A DNA stretch of 64,000 bases, taken from contig CP103033.1 of assembly GCA_024752435.1 (NCBI GenBank), positions 744,001 through 808,000 on the forward strand. The letters are read 5' to 3'. Source of the DNA: Allantophomopsis cytisporea (lineage: Eukaryota > Ascomycota > Leotiomycetes > Phacidiales > Phacidiaceae). Below the pieces are notes generated by a model. It made no database searches. It had not been told where the DNA came from and was given only the letters and a program-made list of their open reading frames with translations. This document shows positions 34,610 to 46,700 of this stretch, in pieces (positions within the stretch are counted from its first letter, which is position 1; every line of letters starts with the position of its first letter). The translations under genes were made by a program, and so were the position numbers.

Positions 34610-35728
34610 TGTATGTGGTCTTTTTGGATATCGTGGTAATTTTGCAAAAACATAAGAAAATCGCACCAACTGGATGGTTAAAATTGTAAGCAAGGGTAGA
34701 AAACTGAACTTTATCTCTTGCTATGCTTATGGGGCTTATCAAATGAGTAGGAAGACTTCAAACTGGCTAAGGGACGATCACCACATTCAAGGTAGAGATT
34801 GATAGCGTTGGATATGCGAGTCAAAGAAAGGTTCTGGTACGAATGTCGCAAATACGTAGTTCTCCCTCCACTATTTCTGGGCTGACGTGTGGTTCTTGAG
34901 CACAGTAGATGGGCTGACATCGAGCTGGTCACTCTCCAGACAATTTGTGAGAGCTACTGCTGTTATTGAGAGCCATACATTTGTTGACCTTCATAAAATC
35001 ATGTAGGGCTATCCGATTATCTAGAATCGTACATGCAAACATTTCAAGAGTACTTGGGTCATCCGCGATAATAAGATTATATTGAGTAGTCTATCAATAT
35101 CTTAAATAATAGTTGAAATTCAAGCATGACTTACTCAAAATATCTCCAAGTCTATGCGAAGTATGTAAGTGCTGCTCATTGAACACTAAAGCATGACGAA
35201 TCCATCTTTCGTGCTCAGGCTGATTCTCTACCTTGTTCATATTTCAAATCCAAGATTTTCACTTTCATGAACATCCATTGTAAGCATAAATCACAGTCTA
35301 TACGATCTTTGTTGTCAATACTGCTCTGAATCGCGAATGCGAATGAATGCTTGTTCATAAAGCGATTTCTGCCTCTTGATCTTCACATTGATTCCATCCT
35401 CGAAACTCAAACTCACTCTTCACTTTGTTGGTCTTCGTTTTCTGCTCAATACAATCCTCCCGCACTTCATTTACATATGAGCTGTAACAAACATGCACAT
35501 TTGATCTGAACGAAACAACATCTACACTTGGCTCAGTTCAGCACAGATCATCTTGCGCCATACAACAAGGTTGGCATAAAATATCCAGCATCAAGCTAAT
35601 CAAGCTCGAGGCCAACAATCCATAGTCCCATCATTTTTGAGCTACCTTCGACTACCTTATTACTTGACAGTCACAATATCCAGTATTTTGCATTCAGAAC
35701 AGTTGACCTTCAACACACCTCGCAAAAC
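34610..35728. other. Intergenic region, no gene seen
   Basis: About 1.1 kb between mtr2 and the coiled-coil gene, with only short frames. The final 250 bp, C/A-rich and ending in AAAACATG, is probably promoter and leader. Confidence 0.45.
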
Positions 35729-38129
35729 ATGCACTTTCCCAAATCTGTTGTAGGCGCCAACTCGGCCAAGCAACACAAATACTCTGTCAACGTCTATATC
35801 AATGACAAAAAGTCAGCGGCAAAAGAACACAAGGTCACAGAGAGCGGATCGAACATGGAGTGCTATATTGAAGTAGCCACTGGTGATCGGCTGACGCTTA
35901 GCTATGAATTTCCTTCTGGAGCGTATGAGTTTACGGACCTTGTCATAGACGGTATAACCAGACAAACTCACATCAGCAATGAGGTAAAAGTTCACAAGTA
36001 TCACTTTAAAGAGGTAGGCCATATCAAAGATCTTCCAGGTAAGAGGAAGGAAGCATTCCAGTTCTATCATATGGATGTGCAGAAGCGTATCACGGATTAT
36101 GGTAGGTCATAAACCGCCCCTGGGATACCTAGAAATCTTGATGATACTCATGACAAGAAACAGATGAGAACGAATGCCCTTCAAGCAAGATTAAGCCTAC
36201 AGTTGGAGTTCTTGAGCTCCGTATCTACCGGAAAATCCAAGGAGTCGTTGGTGCTGCGGAAAGTAAAAGAGCTCCCACCTTCATTGAACGTAATTACTGG
36301 TGGAGGGATGGAGGCTTGAAAGCGGGCAGTCGTGATACACATTCTCTTGAGATTGGGTAAGTTTTGACGGACAACCCTTTTTAATTAGCAACCAGTTCTC
36401 AAGAAGCTCGAATACTAACGAGTTAATTACATCAGGTTCGGAGAGGGACGTAAGGTTTCTTATGCACAGAAGACGAGGATTACAGATGACTACCCGGACT
36501 ATCAGATCTTAGCAACATTCAAGTACAAATACCACACGCGTGCAGAACTCCAAGCAATGGGAATTATCGCACCATCAAATCCAGAGCAAGCTTTCGATCC
36601 TTCGATTTTCACATCCCAAAAATCACGAGATCACCACCCTCCAACTTCTGAAACTCCACAATCAACGATTCGACCATCTATCATTAAGAAATCTACGCCA
36701 ACTATATCTTCGACTGAAAACAAGTCTTTCGATCTTTCGAAACCTCTAGCTACCTCCACGTCCTCATCCTCGTCCTCACCTCTGGCTCCTCCAACACAAG
36801 CTTTCACTCACTCAACTCATATGTACAGCCCTCAGTCGTCACTCACTTGCGACTCGGTCATGTCTTCTCCAGATGACGTTGCCGATCATTGTGGAGCCTT
36901 GGCCACTCATGGAGTGATGGATGATTCTCATTTTGACACCTTGAACAAGCTTTCTTTGCATTCGTCAATGGATTCCATCAACTCAACTTCCAAAGCTATC
37001 TTAAATGAGGAAATCGGAAGTAGAGCAAGTGAGCCACCGAAGTTGAAGCGGGAAACAAATCTGCCTCAAACGCTAGATACGGGTTCTGGTAGATCGGTCT
37101 CGGAGTCACCAGCCTTAGGTCTGAAGAAGTGGGTTCCTTCCCTCGCAGGTCTTGGCATCGATCTTTCAAAGACCAAGAGAGCTGAGGATTATACAATCAC
37201 GAGAGATGAAGGGGGTCAGGATCATCCTGTCATATCGCCAACCACAACTCTCACGGAAAATCCAAGATTCTTAGCGAGTAAGAGCCAAGGAACTCAGCCG
37301 AAGTATGTCTGTCTCTCAGAATGTGTCAAGCAAGATTCGGACTCCATGAAGCCTAAGGTCAATAGAAATGGTATCAATGATCACAAATTCGGTCAACAGC
37401 TTGGTTATCCAGCTTCAGCATTTTCTACACCAATTCTTGAGGGTTCTCCTCAGATGTCCTCACCCATCAATACAAATCGAGCTACTGTGCGATACCAATC
37501 ACCAAAAGTCTACAAGGAACAATCTGCTACCTTTCTCAAGCGTCAACGCGATGAAGATGACCAAGATGTTCGGACTCGACCACCAGCCAACAGAGGACTA
37601 GATGAAGCTGCTCGGATTGCTACTAAGACTGAAGGTGTTTTTCATGTATCAATCAACTCTACCACCCAAGCTGCTTCTGCCAGTAGCAACATGGACTTTA
37701 TTGAAAGTCCGAAAGCAGTTACCAATACATCATCTACGCCAGCTTTGAGTGAAAATGGACACTCAATTCATGACCAAGTGGAGCAGAAGGAAGTCGAGTT
37801 AGCTCTTGCAGAATCTCGTCGTGCTCAGGTTGCAGCCAAGCTTGAGGTGCGTAGGGAGATGCTTCGCAAGAGAGCCGAGAGAAAGGCGGCACAGAAGCTC
37901 AAACACGTAGATGAAAAAGTAAGAACCAAGCAAATACAATATAGATTTGGGGTTATGCATATACTGACAAGCTACATGTAGATTTCTAAGGCTGTTGCTG
38001 AAACCGAGGCTATGGAAGCGGAATTACGTTTGCTTGAAGTAAGAGCTGAGTTGCAATTTTAAAGACTTTGACTAACTTGCGTAGGAACAGATCAGTTCTG
38101 AGGATGATGGAAGTGATGCCGATTTCTAG
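35729..38129 (+). CDS. Uncharacterised protein: N-terminal DUF7918-like domain, disordered middle, C-terminal coiled coil
   Basis: Five exons (35729-36101, 36164-36356, 36436-37918, 37982-38038, 38085-38129) predict 716 residues. All junctions keep phase. The N-terminal 230 residues are beta-rich (YSVNVYINDKKSAAKE, CYIEVATGDRLTLSYEF, VGVLELRIYRKI, SLEIGFGEGRKVSYAQ). They resemble a domain found in many uncharacterised fungal proteins (DUF7918-like; my recollection, not a search). Residues 240-620 are Ser/Thr/Pro-rich and probably disordered. The C-terminus is a long charged helix (ESRRAQVAAKLEVRREMLRKR and the following exon) ending in an acidic tail. Function is unknown; a scaffold or chromatin-associated role would be a guess. 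Confidence 0.8.
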
Positions 38130-38600
38130 GGCTTCCATCTTCGATACTATGGCTCGACATACAACGTCTTTCTTCATGATCTCTACCAAGTCTACATTTA
38201 TTCTTATTCTTCTCGAAATAACCTGATCTGATGGATCACTCGACCTGGCAGGACCGTCTATGCCCATAGACACTCTAAGTTTGGTCATCGGAATGGGACA
38301 AATCTTCATTGCCCATGGGGTTGACTTTCTAGATTCTATTTGAGAGTCTTTATTGCAAATTTCCAGGCGATTCTTGATGTAAGCGGGAGAGTCTGGTGGA
38401 ATTGGCGATTTTACACATGAAGTTGCGATAAATTATACAGAAATTCAACTGCATAACAAGATCTCTCAAATGAACTACTAAAACTCGATTGCTGTCTTCC
38501 ATGATGTCGAAACCCAATTTGATCAATATGTAACGCTGATAGACTTATAGACACTAGTCTTAAGACATAGGTAGCTGGATACTTTCAATCAATTTAGTAC
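38130..38600. other. Convergent intergenic region
   Basis: About 470 bp between the coiled-coil gene and the small minus-strand gene, A/T-rich. Probably 3' untranslated regions; nothing else is recognised. Confidence 0.45.
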
Positions 38601-39055
38601 TTATGCTCTTGAAACCCTCATATTTGCCTTCACTCGCTCCAACAACTCATCTCGCGTGTCTCTTGAGTTTGGATGAAGATTTCTATTGTTGAGCCATCTT
38701 CTCATCTCATCTGCCGTCCAAGTTTCGGGGTCTACCAAAGTGGAAGTGTCAGCAGCCAAGATCGTGCATACTCCAGACAATCAATACACGGCATTATTGA
38801 AAGACGTACTCCCTGTTGGGTCACCTTCATGAGGAAACATGTCACCACCCCAAATAGACCATACCGCCACAGCTGTTACAAGACCTGTGAAGGCTGAGAT
38901 AATTAGCTGATTAATCGACTATAAAGTCACATGCTTCCACATACCAAGAAAGGTATTCTAACAATTTGAGTTAGCGTTTGAAACTAAGTATCAAAGTGAG
39001 AGATATTGAGATTATCAACCTTTGAATTGAGCGCCTTATCGAGCGGAGTAGGCAT
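38601..39055 (-). CDS. Small single-pass membrane protein with Ish1/HeH-like C-terminal motif
   Basis: A compact gene with four exons (39055-39020, 38957-38945, 38884-38810, 38731-38601) predicting 84 residues; exon 2 is only 13 nt. The N-terminus is MPTPLDKALNSKN. One hydrophobic span (FLGLVTAVAVWSIWGG) leads into MFPHEGDPTGNPETW, then a helix-turn-helix-like module WTADEMRRWLNNRNLHP...RDELLERV that resembles Ish1, HeH and SAP-type motifs. All splice phases add up to an uninterrupted frame and introns are 60-78 nt, so I think the gene is real despite its size. Related tiny proteins occur in other ascomycetes as far as I recall. Function is unknown; a mitochondrial or nuclear-envelope membrane location is inferred only from the span. 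Confidence 0.78.
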
Positions 39056-39486
39056 CGTGTGCGAATAAGTGCTTCGAGAGGGTATGTAATTTGGGATTCA
39101 GGATACTATGGGTTGCTGTTTTACTCGAATAGTCGCTCGAACAACTCCGAACTTGACGTTGAATCAATATGAATATATACAGAATTCAAAGGCCAGATCA
39201 TCAGGATATATGTACAAAATACAATGGAACTCTGAAGATCCGAAGGTTGCCGCCTATCTCCAGCGAGCCAATTGTACAAGTACGCACTCGCCACGCTACT
39301 TTCACAGCCACACCGTGGCTCACGCACCCCTCGCTCGCCAAAGCAATGTTCCAACCCCAACAGGTCTAGCGCGAACATTTCCTCGCACAATCAATCCTCA
39401 CAGCAGCAACTTGAAAATCAACGACGACAAAATCAACAATTCAATAGACATCTCCCCACGAAGTCAACCCAACAACCTCGTTCAAA
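39056..39486. promoter_or_regulatory. Divergent promoter region of the small gene and rpl38
   Basis: About 430 bp. Close to rpl38 it becomes C/A-rich and T-poor on the plus strand (about 39280-39480), a common feature of ribosomal-protein leaders in filamentous fungi. Confidence 0.45.
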
Positions 39487-40176
39487 ATGCCTCAAGAAGT
39501 TTCCGACATCAAGCAGGTGAGAATTACCCTATCTACGGTCGCTGCTGGAATTTCTTGGAAGGAGGAAGCAGATTGCAGGCAGGGAAAGCAGGAGGGCTTA
39601 AGGGCTGGAAGGAAATTCTGGACGAACGAGGAGGGACTGGATATATGCGCAATGGGAAAAATTATGAACTTGAATGCTGACGAATTTTTGAAACAGTTCC
39701 TTGAGATCTGCAGACGCAAGGACGCCTCCTGTATGTTTTAATCCCCCAAATTTGCGATTCAACAAACACCTGGACACCGTCCGCTCTCGAAGTCGATGCG
39801 CCATTGTTTCGACTACGGCTGTCGAATCATTGTTCATTAATATGAAGGATGATGACTGACTAATATCTTGCAGCTGCCCGCATCAAGAAGGGCGGAAAGA
39901 GCCAGCAGATCAAGTTCAAGGTCCGCTGCCAGCGTCACCTCTACACCCTTGTCCTCAAGGACTCCGAGAAGGCCGAGAAGCTCAAGCAGAGCTTGCCACC
40001 AAGTACGTTTACACAATTTTCAATCCTCCGCGATAGCTCGGTTCCACGCCCGAATTTTGGAAGTCCAGTATTGAGTGGAATCGGATATCGGACACAGGAC
40101 TAACCAGGGAACTTTCACAGACTTCACCGTCACCGACGTCCCAAAGAAGAACCAGAAGGGAAAGCGTGTCGCCTAA
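39487..40176 (+). CDS. rpl38: 60S ribosomal protein L38 (eL38)
   Basis: Four exons (39487-39516, 39697-39730, 39874-40002, 40121-40176) predict 82 residues: MPQEVSDIKQ, FLEICRRKDAS, then IKKGGKSQQIKFKVRCQRHLY, TLVLKDSEKAEKLKQSLPP and a lysine-rich tail ending KGKRVA. Length and order match eL38 throughout. The protein sits on the large ribosomal subunit and has been linked to selective translation in animals. High intron density in a very short gene is usual for fungal ribosomal-protein genes. Intron 1 is 180 nt, longer than most in the window. Multiple short introns explain why no long open frame marks the gene. Confidence 0.95.
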
Positions 40177-41189
40177 ATCAATAAATTTGTGCGGGGATTC
40201 TGAGCATCTGGGTCGGGGAAAGGATGGCGTAAGGCATTCATGAGCTGAGATTCTACTGGGGTCCAGCTAGCTAGTCGGGATAGAAATAGATCATATCCCA
40301 CTGCAACGAGGCCATGACTTAGCAAATGAAGCTGTCTGAAACAATTTCTTTTTCTTTGTTGAATTGACTTGAACTGGGTTGAAACTGTGTATGAAATACG
40401 TCTTGTGTCTATGAAAGATCCTTTGTTTCCTCACAAGGATATCGAACACTGACGTCCGTAGACGACAGCTGTGGCATTCGAATGGGCTCCAACTTCAGGA
40501 GGCCGCAAAAAGATATTTCCAAAAAACCATCGGCTTTATTGTAAATTCACATATCGACAATACCGTCCCCTAGAAGTTATTCTAATGCACCTAGCGCACT
40601 CGTTAGTTGCTATGAGTTAGAATCTGTGAAAATCTGGACATATAGTTTAGTTTCATAAGCAATATCAAAATCTCAAGATGGTTGTTCATTCGTTGTGAAC
40701 GTTCATGCAGTCCGTGTCAGATCAATTCGAATCCCCTTCGTAGTTGGCCTGGAAATCCATGAGAACCTAATCACGACGACTGGCTTGGAAATTGGGATGC
40801 AAAGTCACTCACATTTTACACTGTGTACTTGGAAACCATTTGCGTGAGGGCAGTGTATTCATAACGTGACGTTAGTACTTTAGCAGGTGATGTAGTTCAC
40901 CTTATCGCTCTACATATTAGATTAATAGAGGCTAAAGTCGTCTACTTGCAACTGAGTGGATAATTGAGAATGACAGTCAAAAATAAGGAAAGCATCAAAT
41001 CCATACTGATGTTCATGAATACTCAATTGAAAGCGAAATTCATCGATTTTCACGGTAGCACAAGTCCTATCTGTCAATGGGTGCCCATTACCATTGGCCC
41101 CTTAACTCCAAATTCCGTGTCCCATGCGCTATGCAGTGTTGACTTAAACCAGAAACGCCATGCCTCCCATTTTGAAGTGAGTTCGCCAT
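40177..41189. other. Convergent intergenic region rpl38 / rpb11
   Basis: About 1 kb between convergent genes. Only short frames are present; no RNA gene was recognised. Confidence 0.45.
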
Positions 41190-42453
41190 TTAGTCTCTGG
41201 CACCATCGCCAGCAACCATCTTGCGAAGCTCGAATTCCTTGGTAAACTCGCGACTCAATTGGCCAAGTTCTTGAACAAGCTCACGGCAATTTTGGATCAA
41301 GACCTCCTTAGGAGTAAGCTCGCCATTGGTCTGAATGCGAAGTTCGAAGGTGGCGAACAAGGGGTGGGGAACTAGATCACGAACTCAGCATACATTCAGG
41401 ATAAACATAGTATATACATACTCTTGTATCCAGAGAAGAGAACGCGTGGGTCCTTGAGAAGACGACCACGGAGGAGATTGGCAAGGGTATGATCCTCCTT
41501 GTTGAATGTGAACAAGCTGGTATTTGGAGTGCCTTCAGGTGTCAGTACATCTGCTTGAGAGTGAGCTGAACAATGGCTTACGAGTGTCGGCAGCTTCCGT
41601 AACTTTCTTTTCGCCGTCGCCAAGAATAAACAACTCAAATCTGTTGGGCTCGTTAGACTGGGATACAGTTGACATGTTTGAATATCCACGCTGGTCGATG
41701 TCTTTTGGACCGATCTTGGCTTGTAGCTGAACGTTTGGTGGGACGCTATCCATGTGGGAATAAGGATTGACACGCTGAGAATCCGCCATAATGTAGTGGG
41801 TTCGGTGTTTTAAGATAATGGTTTGTGATGGTACGCGGAGAAAAGTGTGACGTAAAGTAATATAAAGGTCTGGATATCTGAGAGATTGACGGGTGTGGGC
41901 AGCTTCGAGGGAAGGACTAGATCTGCAGGACGTGTATTGGAGACGCTCAAATACGTGACATCAAGGGCTCTGGTGTTTGTGTGTTCGTGCTTCTCACGCC
42001 GGCCATAACGGTAAGAATGGGCAGCGGTATTGCAACGTGCAATACCTCGCAGCCAGTTCAGATCGAGAGCTCCTCCTCAAACCATACATAATAGTGACAA
42101 TCTTCAAGGTACGTGTCCCCACATTCTTCTTCGCCTTAATTGTTCTTCACGTTCTGTGCCCACCAATACATATGCTCATCCAGACCTCAAGAATGCTTTC
42201 AACCAGACGTACAAGAGGTACTTTCAGGTCATGTGGGGCGTTCATATCATAGCCACCAATAGCAGCAACAACTTCGTCCATCCAACTGTCCATTGTTCTT
42301 CTCATTCGCAAAATGATAGTCTCGGGACATCTCTGGGTTTCGATCGTTTCGCGTCCGTTCGTTTCGTCCAGTACCGCCAAGTTCGACCCAATAGGTTCCA
42401 TATCCATCGACCTTTCAGAAAAAGAGAAACACTCACCTATCTGGTGCGTTCAT
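41190..42453 (-). CDS. rpb11: RNA polymerase II subunit Rpb11
   Basis: Best model: exons 42453-42437, 41640-41582, 41532-41422 and 41371-41190, giving 122 residues, the size of yeast Rpb11. Exon 1 encodes the family-invariant MNAPDR in 17 nt and ends at a GTGAGT donor. Phase and sequence join exactly to FELFILGDGEKKV in exon 2 after 796 nt. The rest is typical: TPNTSLFTFNKEDHTLANLLRGRLL, VLFSGYK, IPHPLFATFELRIQTNG, ending LSREFTKEFELRKM. Rpb11 pairs with Rpb3 as the alpha-like heterodimer of Pol II. An ATG at 41789 opens an alternative, in-frame N-terminus of 49 codons running into exon 2 without a splice, so an alternative first exon cannot be excluded. Confidence 0.9.
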
Positions 42454-43719
42454 CTTGAATCTCGCCCTAAGAAAGTAAAAGTATGTATGGTGTTTGTTAT
42501 TTGTTGAAGATATCGAAGGCTGTCAGCAAAATTTCAGAACGTTGGAACAAGTTGTCGTTATGAGTGATGTCGATGAACTTGGAAGACGTATTTCGCCTGA
42601 AAGATCACCACTTGAGCACAATGTTTAGCGTCGTTGAGCCTTGTGAATAAACAGTCGTGCGGCTCTTTGGGAATCCAACAATAAGCTCTACGCTATGCTC
42701 TTAGTCTATACGCTAAACCATCTATGAACAAGTGAATCCTGGGGCATCACTTCGGCTTTAAGAGGTCTTTTCTCATATGCATGAACACCAGTTCAAGATC
42801 CTCGTAATACTGTTTTACAAGTCATTCTCTTGTAATATAAACGTCAAAAAGTTCAAGTCTATATTCTGATAAAACTCAAATTAGCAGGTTGATTTCGATG
42901 GACTGCGCACACCAAGCTTCATAACCTCAGCTGAATACTCAAGGCTAGCGAGCGGAGTGCTGTCTTCGAGTGTGTCATAAATAGCTACATGGCTGAATGT
43001 TGCATTTGTATGGTTTCTTTTTTATTCTTGAGGTTGAACTATCCAGACTTGTCGAGTATTGAAATTGGTCATCTTGATTCAGCGAGTGTTTTTCCTTTTT
43101 TATCAATCTTATCCATGGTAATTTAACGGGAAACTTTCAGCAGAAAGACATTGTTTGTAAACGGCTATTCTTTGTATCATGAACTTTCAGGTCTCATCAT
43201 GCTATACTAACAAATTGACTAGGTTTCCTAGATCTCTCTAGGCTTAGACCAAGATTCACAAAGCTACAGTTCCTTATCTGAATCCGATTCTCATGCTACA
43301 GGTCTGAGTTCGTCATTCTTTAAGAAACAGCCCTTGGGAAAACAGAGGAAAAGAGTATTAGCCACTCATTGTCGGGCTAAATCGAATACAGCTCAATTCA
43401 AGCCTCCAAGAACGGCACAATGTAGATGTCTGCCGCAAGAATTTCTTCTCGAAAATACAGGTGATCGGTCCTTTGATTTTAAGTTTGTAGCAAAGTGGCA
43501 CACTAGACCAAGTTTTCCACCAAAGTTTCAGTAGGTGAATTAAACTTTACAACAGTGAAAGATAAGGAGTTCGAGGGAGGAGTGGCAGATGACAATGGAG
43601 CACGAGACGGAGCATGAGACAATAACAAGCAGGAGCAATGTGCAGATTGGCAAGTATTTCGATACGATTACAAGGGTATATTAAACTAGAATGATACGGA
43701 CGAAGAATCAACAAACAAT
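42454..43719. other. Intergenic region with a possible unannotated exon
   Basis: About 1.27 kb between rpb11 and the 3' end of stt4. A 100-codon plus-strand open stretch (43232-43534) lies just after a TACTAAC branch-like site and TAG acceptors. Its composition (Ser-rich, then basic, with a Cys/His pair and a GDRSFDFKF segment) could be a last exon, but I found no convincing upstream exon. A short frame starting ATGAGTGAT at 42570 ends after 22 codons. Confidence 0.4.
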
Positions 43720-46700
43720 TTAGTATGGAATACCGTTCGTCCACAGCTGGAACTGATCATAAACACCAGTAGAGTAACTTCCATAACTCTTTCGGACCAA
43801 GAACCTCATGAACTCAGCCGCTTCTCTCTCAGTCTTATCAAGCACGAAGCGCTCCTTGAAATGAGCGATGGATTCAGGCTTGAAGCAAGGAAGACCACTG
43901 TCCATCATCAGAAGAACAATCTGGCTGAGCTTCTCCACATGCTGCCGAGCAGCCAAGTATGACTTGACACAAAGCTCTTCAAACCATTTGAAGGCCTGAT
44001 GGTCAGTGCTTCCACCCATGACAGCCACCATCTCTGTGGTGAGCTTGAATGGTGCTCGCTCAAACTTGACTCCACCAGGAGCAATGTCGAAGCAAAATCC
44101 GAAATCGATATGCAGGATGTGACCGGCATCATCGATCATGATGTTTCCATTGTGGCGATCTTTGAATTGCAGCAGGAATGAGATGACGGAGTAAGCAGCC
44201 ATACTCTTGACGAAGTTGTTGCGAGCTTCCTGGAAACGTAGAGAGTCTTCATTTCCATACTTCGAGACAAAGTAGTCGTACAAGCCATTCACGGCTTCAC
44301 GACCCACCATATCACGGGAGATAGAGTTTGGGAGAACGTCGATAACACCACAACCAGGGGCGGTGGCAGTAACTCTGTATGGGAATACATAGACGTCAAG
44401 GCCAACATCATTGAAGATACCACGGAACGCTGCAATCATTTGCAGAGCCAAGACGTCCTGTCGACAATCGTCACCAACCTTGAAAATGGCTGACTGCCAG
44501 ATTTCGATAGTGTTTTCTACTGGTACAACATCTGTCTGGGCGGTTTCCTCGAGCATATTGTCTGCGGCTTCCATGTTACTCTTGGTCTTCTGTATACGGA
44601 AAGTGGCCATGTAAGGAGCTTTTGCGTGACTTTGCAGTGGCTTTCCAGATTTGCGATCAATGCCGATTACAACACCATCGGGGTTACTTGGCAAATATAC
44701 GCCAACTTCAACCTTGATCTTCCGCAATTCCTCTTCAATCTTCTGCTTCTTCTCTGGCTTTGGTCGTTTGATGTACGGCTTCAATTTACCAGAGATGCTG
44801 GTCACTTCATCGAAGAACGTGAATTCGCGTTCGTAGAAGGTCTTGTCCGCTCCAGAAAAGCTAGCAATCATACGCTCCATTACCTTATCCAAAGTTGGTT
44901 TTACGGAGTCCGGCTAAAAGTAGGTTAGCACATATAGCAATCGAAATCGGTATATACATACTATCTGGGAGTCTTCGTCCTTGTAAGCGTTGGCTTTCAT
45001 GTTCCAAATGATTTGGTGAGCAAATAGTTGCGAAAAGCTGGCAGTTTCCACAATATAGCGTTCCACATATCCCAGATCATCGTATCGCAATGTCTGAACA
45101 ATTTGCGGTACATAGAAGAAGGTCACATCAACAGAATGGCTCTCCAATGCTCGCATAGCATACTGAAGAATGAAAGGATGGTTGCGATAAGCAGGAAGGA
45201 AGTAGGTGATGGCAGTGATTGGGTTGACTGGGGCCCAGTATAGGAGGTATTTCAACTGGAATGATACATCAGATGGTAGAGAACTACCAAGAAGTAACTG
45301 AAGTGCTTCCGGGTCATCAAGAGCTCTCTCAGGGAAGTTCAAAAGCATTAAGCGAATATCACTACGTAATTTAGTGTAGTTGAATCGTGCGGCCATCTGA
45401 ACAGCGAGAGACGGGTTCTCAGCCCAAGCGGTTCGCACTAGGCCGGTCAGGGTAGCTTCTGTTGGCGATTTGGAGCTGAGAACTGCCGGAGCATGACCCT
45501 TGAAATCGTTTAGTGGGTAGAGCCAGACATTCAATCGAGACTGCTCGCTTTGCAACAGAATTTGCAATAGCTCTTCTCTCTGATGCAAAGAGTTCAGTGC
45601 GCCAACCGGTTTAGCACCGATATGAGACACTTCCTGAAGAGCATGCCCAACGTCGTTTAGTAGATGAGTCTCAGCCTTAACTTGAATGCGATTGCCACCA
45701 AAAGACCAAGCCGGGAAAAAGGAGAACCAGCTCAATGCTGCGGATAGAATCTTGTTCTTCATATGCCATTGGCTTGTAGGTTTAAGCAGCGTGCTGTGCT
45801 TGAGAACCTTCAGGGCGAAAAGCACAACCTGTAGTCTGGTTTCGCGAGCCAAAGGATGGCCTGTCGACCGACCAAGTCCATCCAGAGTAACACGAATCAA
45901 CCTATGGAAAGTCTTTTGTGTATGAATACTGCCAAATCTTGTGGCATTGTAATGACTACCAAAGAATTGTAGCAACCTCGAATGCGGAACTAGAAGAAGA
46001 TGAGCAATTTGTTGCCGTTTTTCAAGCGCAGCCCTGTCGCTAGGTGCAAACTCCTCCTTGATAAAGAAGGGGTCAAGATGCAAGAACTTATGATTGAAGA
46101 TACCGACTCTCCTCTGAATGGTCATCTCCCATTGCTGAGCAATTTCCATCAAGAGGCGCGTTTCCATCCGCGGGTTCTCATTAATGACACCTAGCCATAA
46201 GGATGTTCCGAGATTAATCGACTGCTTAGTGAATATTGTAAACGGAATGGCTACCAGATGATGAACAATAGCACATTCATCTTTCTTGGAGCGGCATAAA
46301 AGTGCTGCAGCTCTCCGAAGGATATCTCGCAACTCTCCAATAGGGATAAATTTCCGCTGTCGGGTTCGTTCCTCTAAAGATGCAAGTACGGCTGCTGCGT
46401 CCTCACCTTCTGGTTTTGACTGAGGCATGATGGATCCACGTCGTCCATGAGTCCGCGTGAAGTTAAGCCACTCAGCGTTGTGATCTGGCAATGCTTCAGC
46501 ATACCTATACTCTTGACGAGTGGTATACTGGGCCATGAAGTCTGATGCAGTATTGATATTCAAGCCACCAAGTCGGTCGATTGCCTGAAGACGTTGGTCT
46601 GTTCGTGGCAAAGCGCCTCCCATCTCGACAGCGAAAGACCTTCCTAAGGAGATATGTCCATATGCACCGTCATCGCTATACTCTGACAGGTATGTTGCTA

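Noticed and set aside
42030..42458. Plus-strand 142-codon frame
   Set aside because: It lies inside and antisense to rpb11 intron 1, with no recognisable domain and no ATG context support; kept only as a note in the rpb11 finding.
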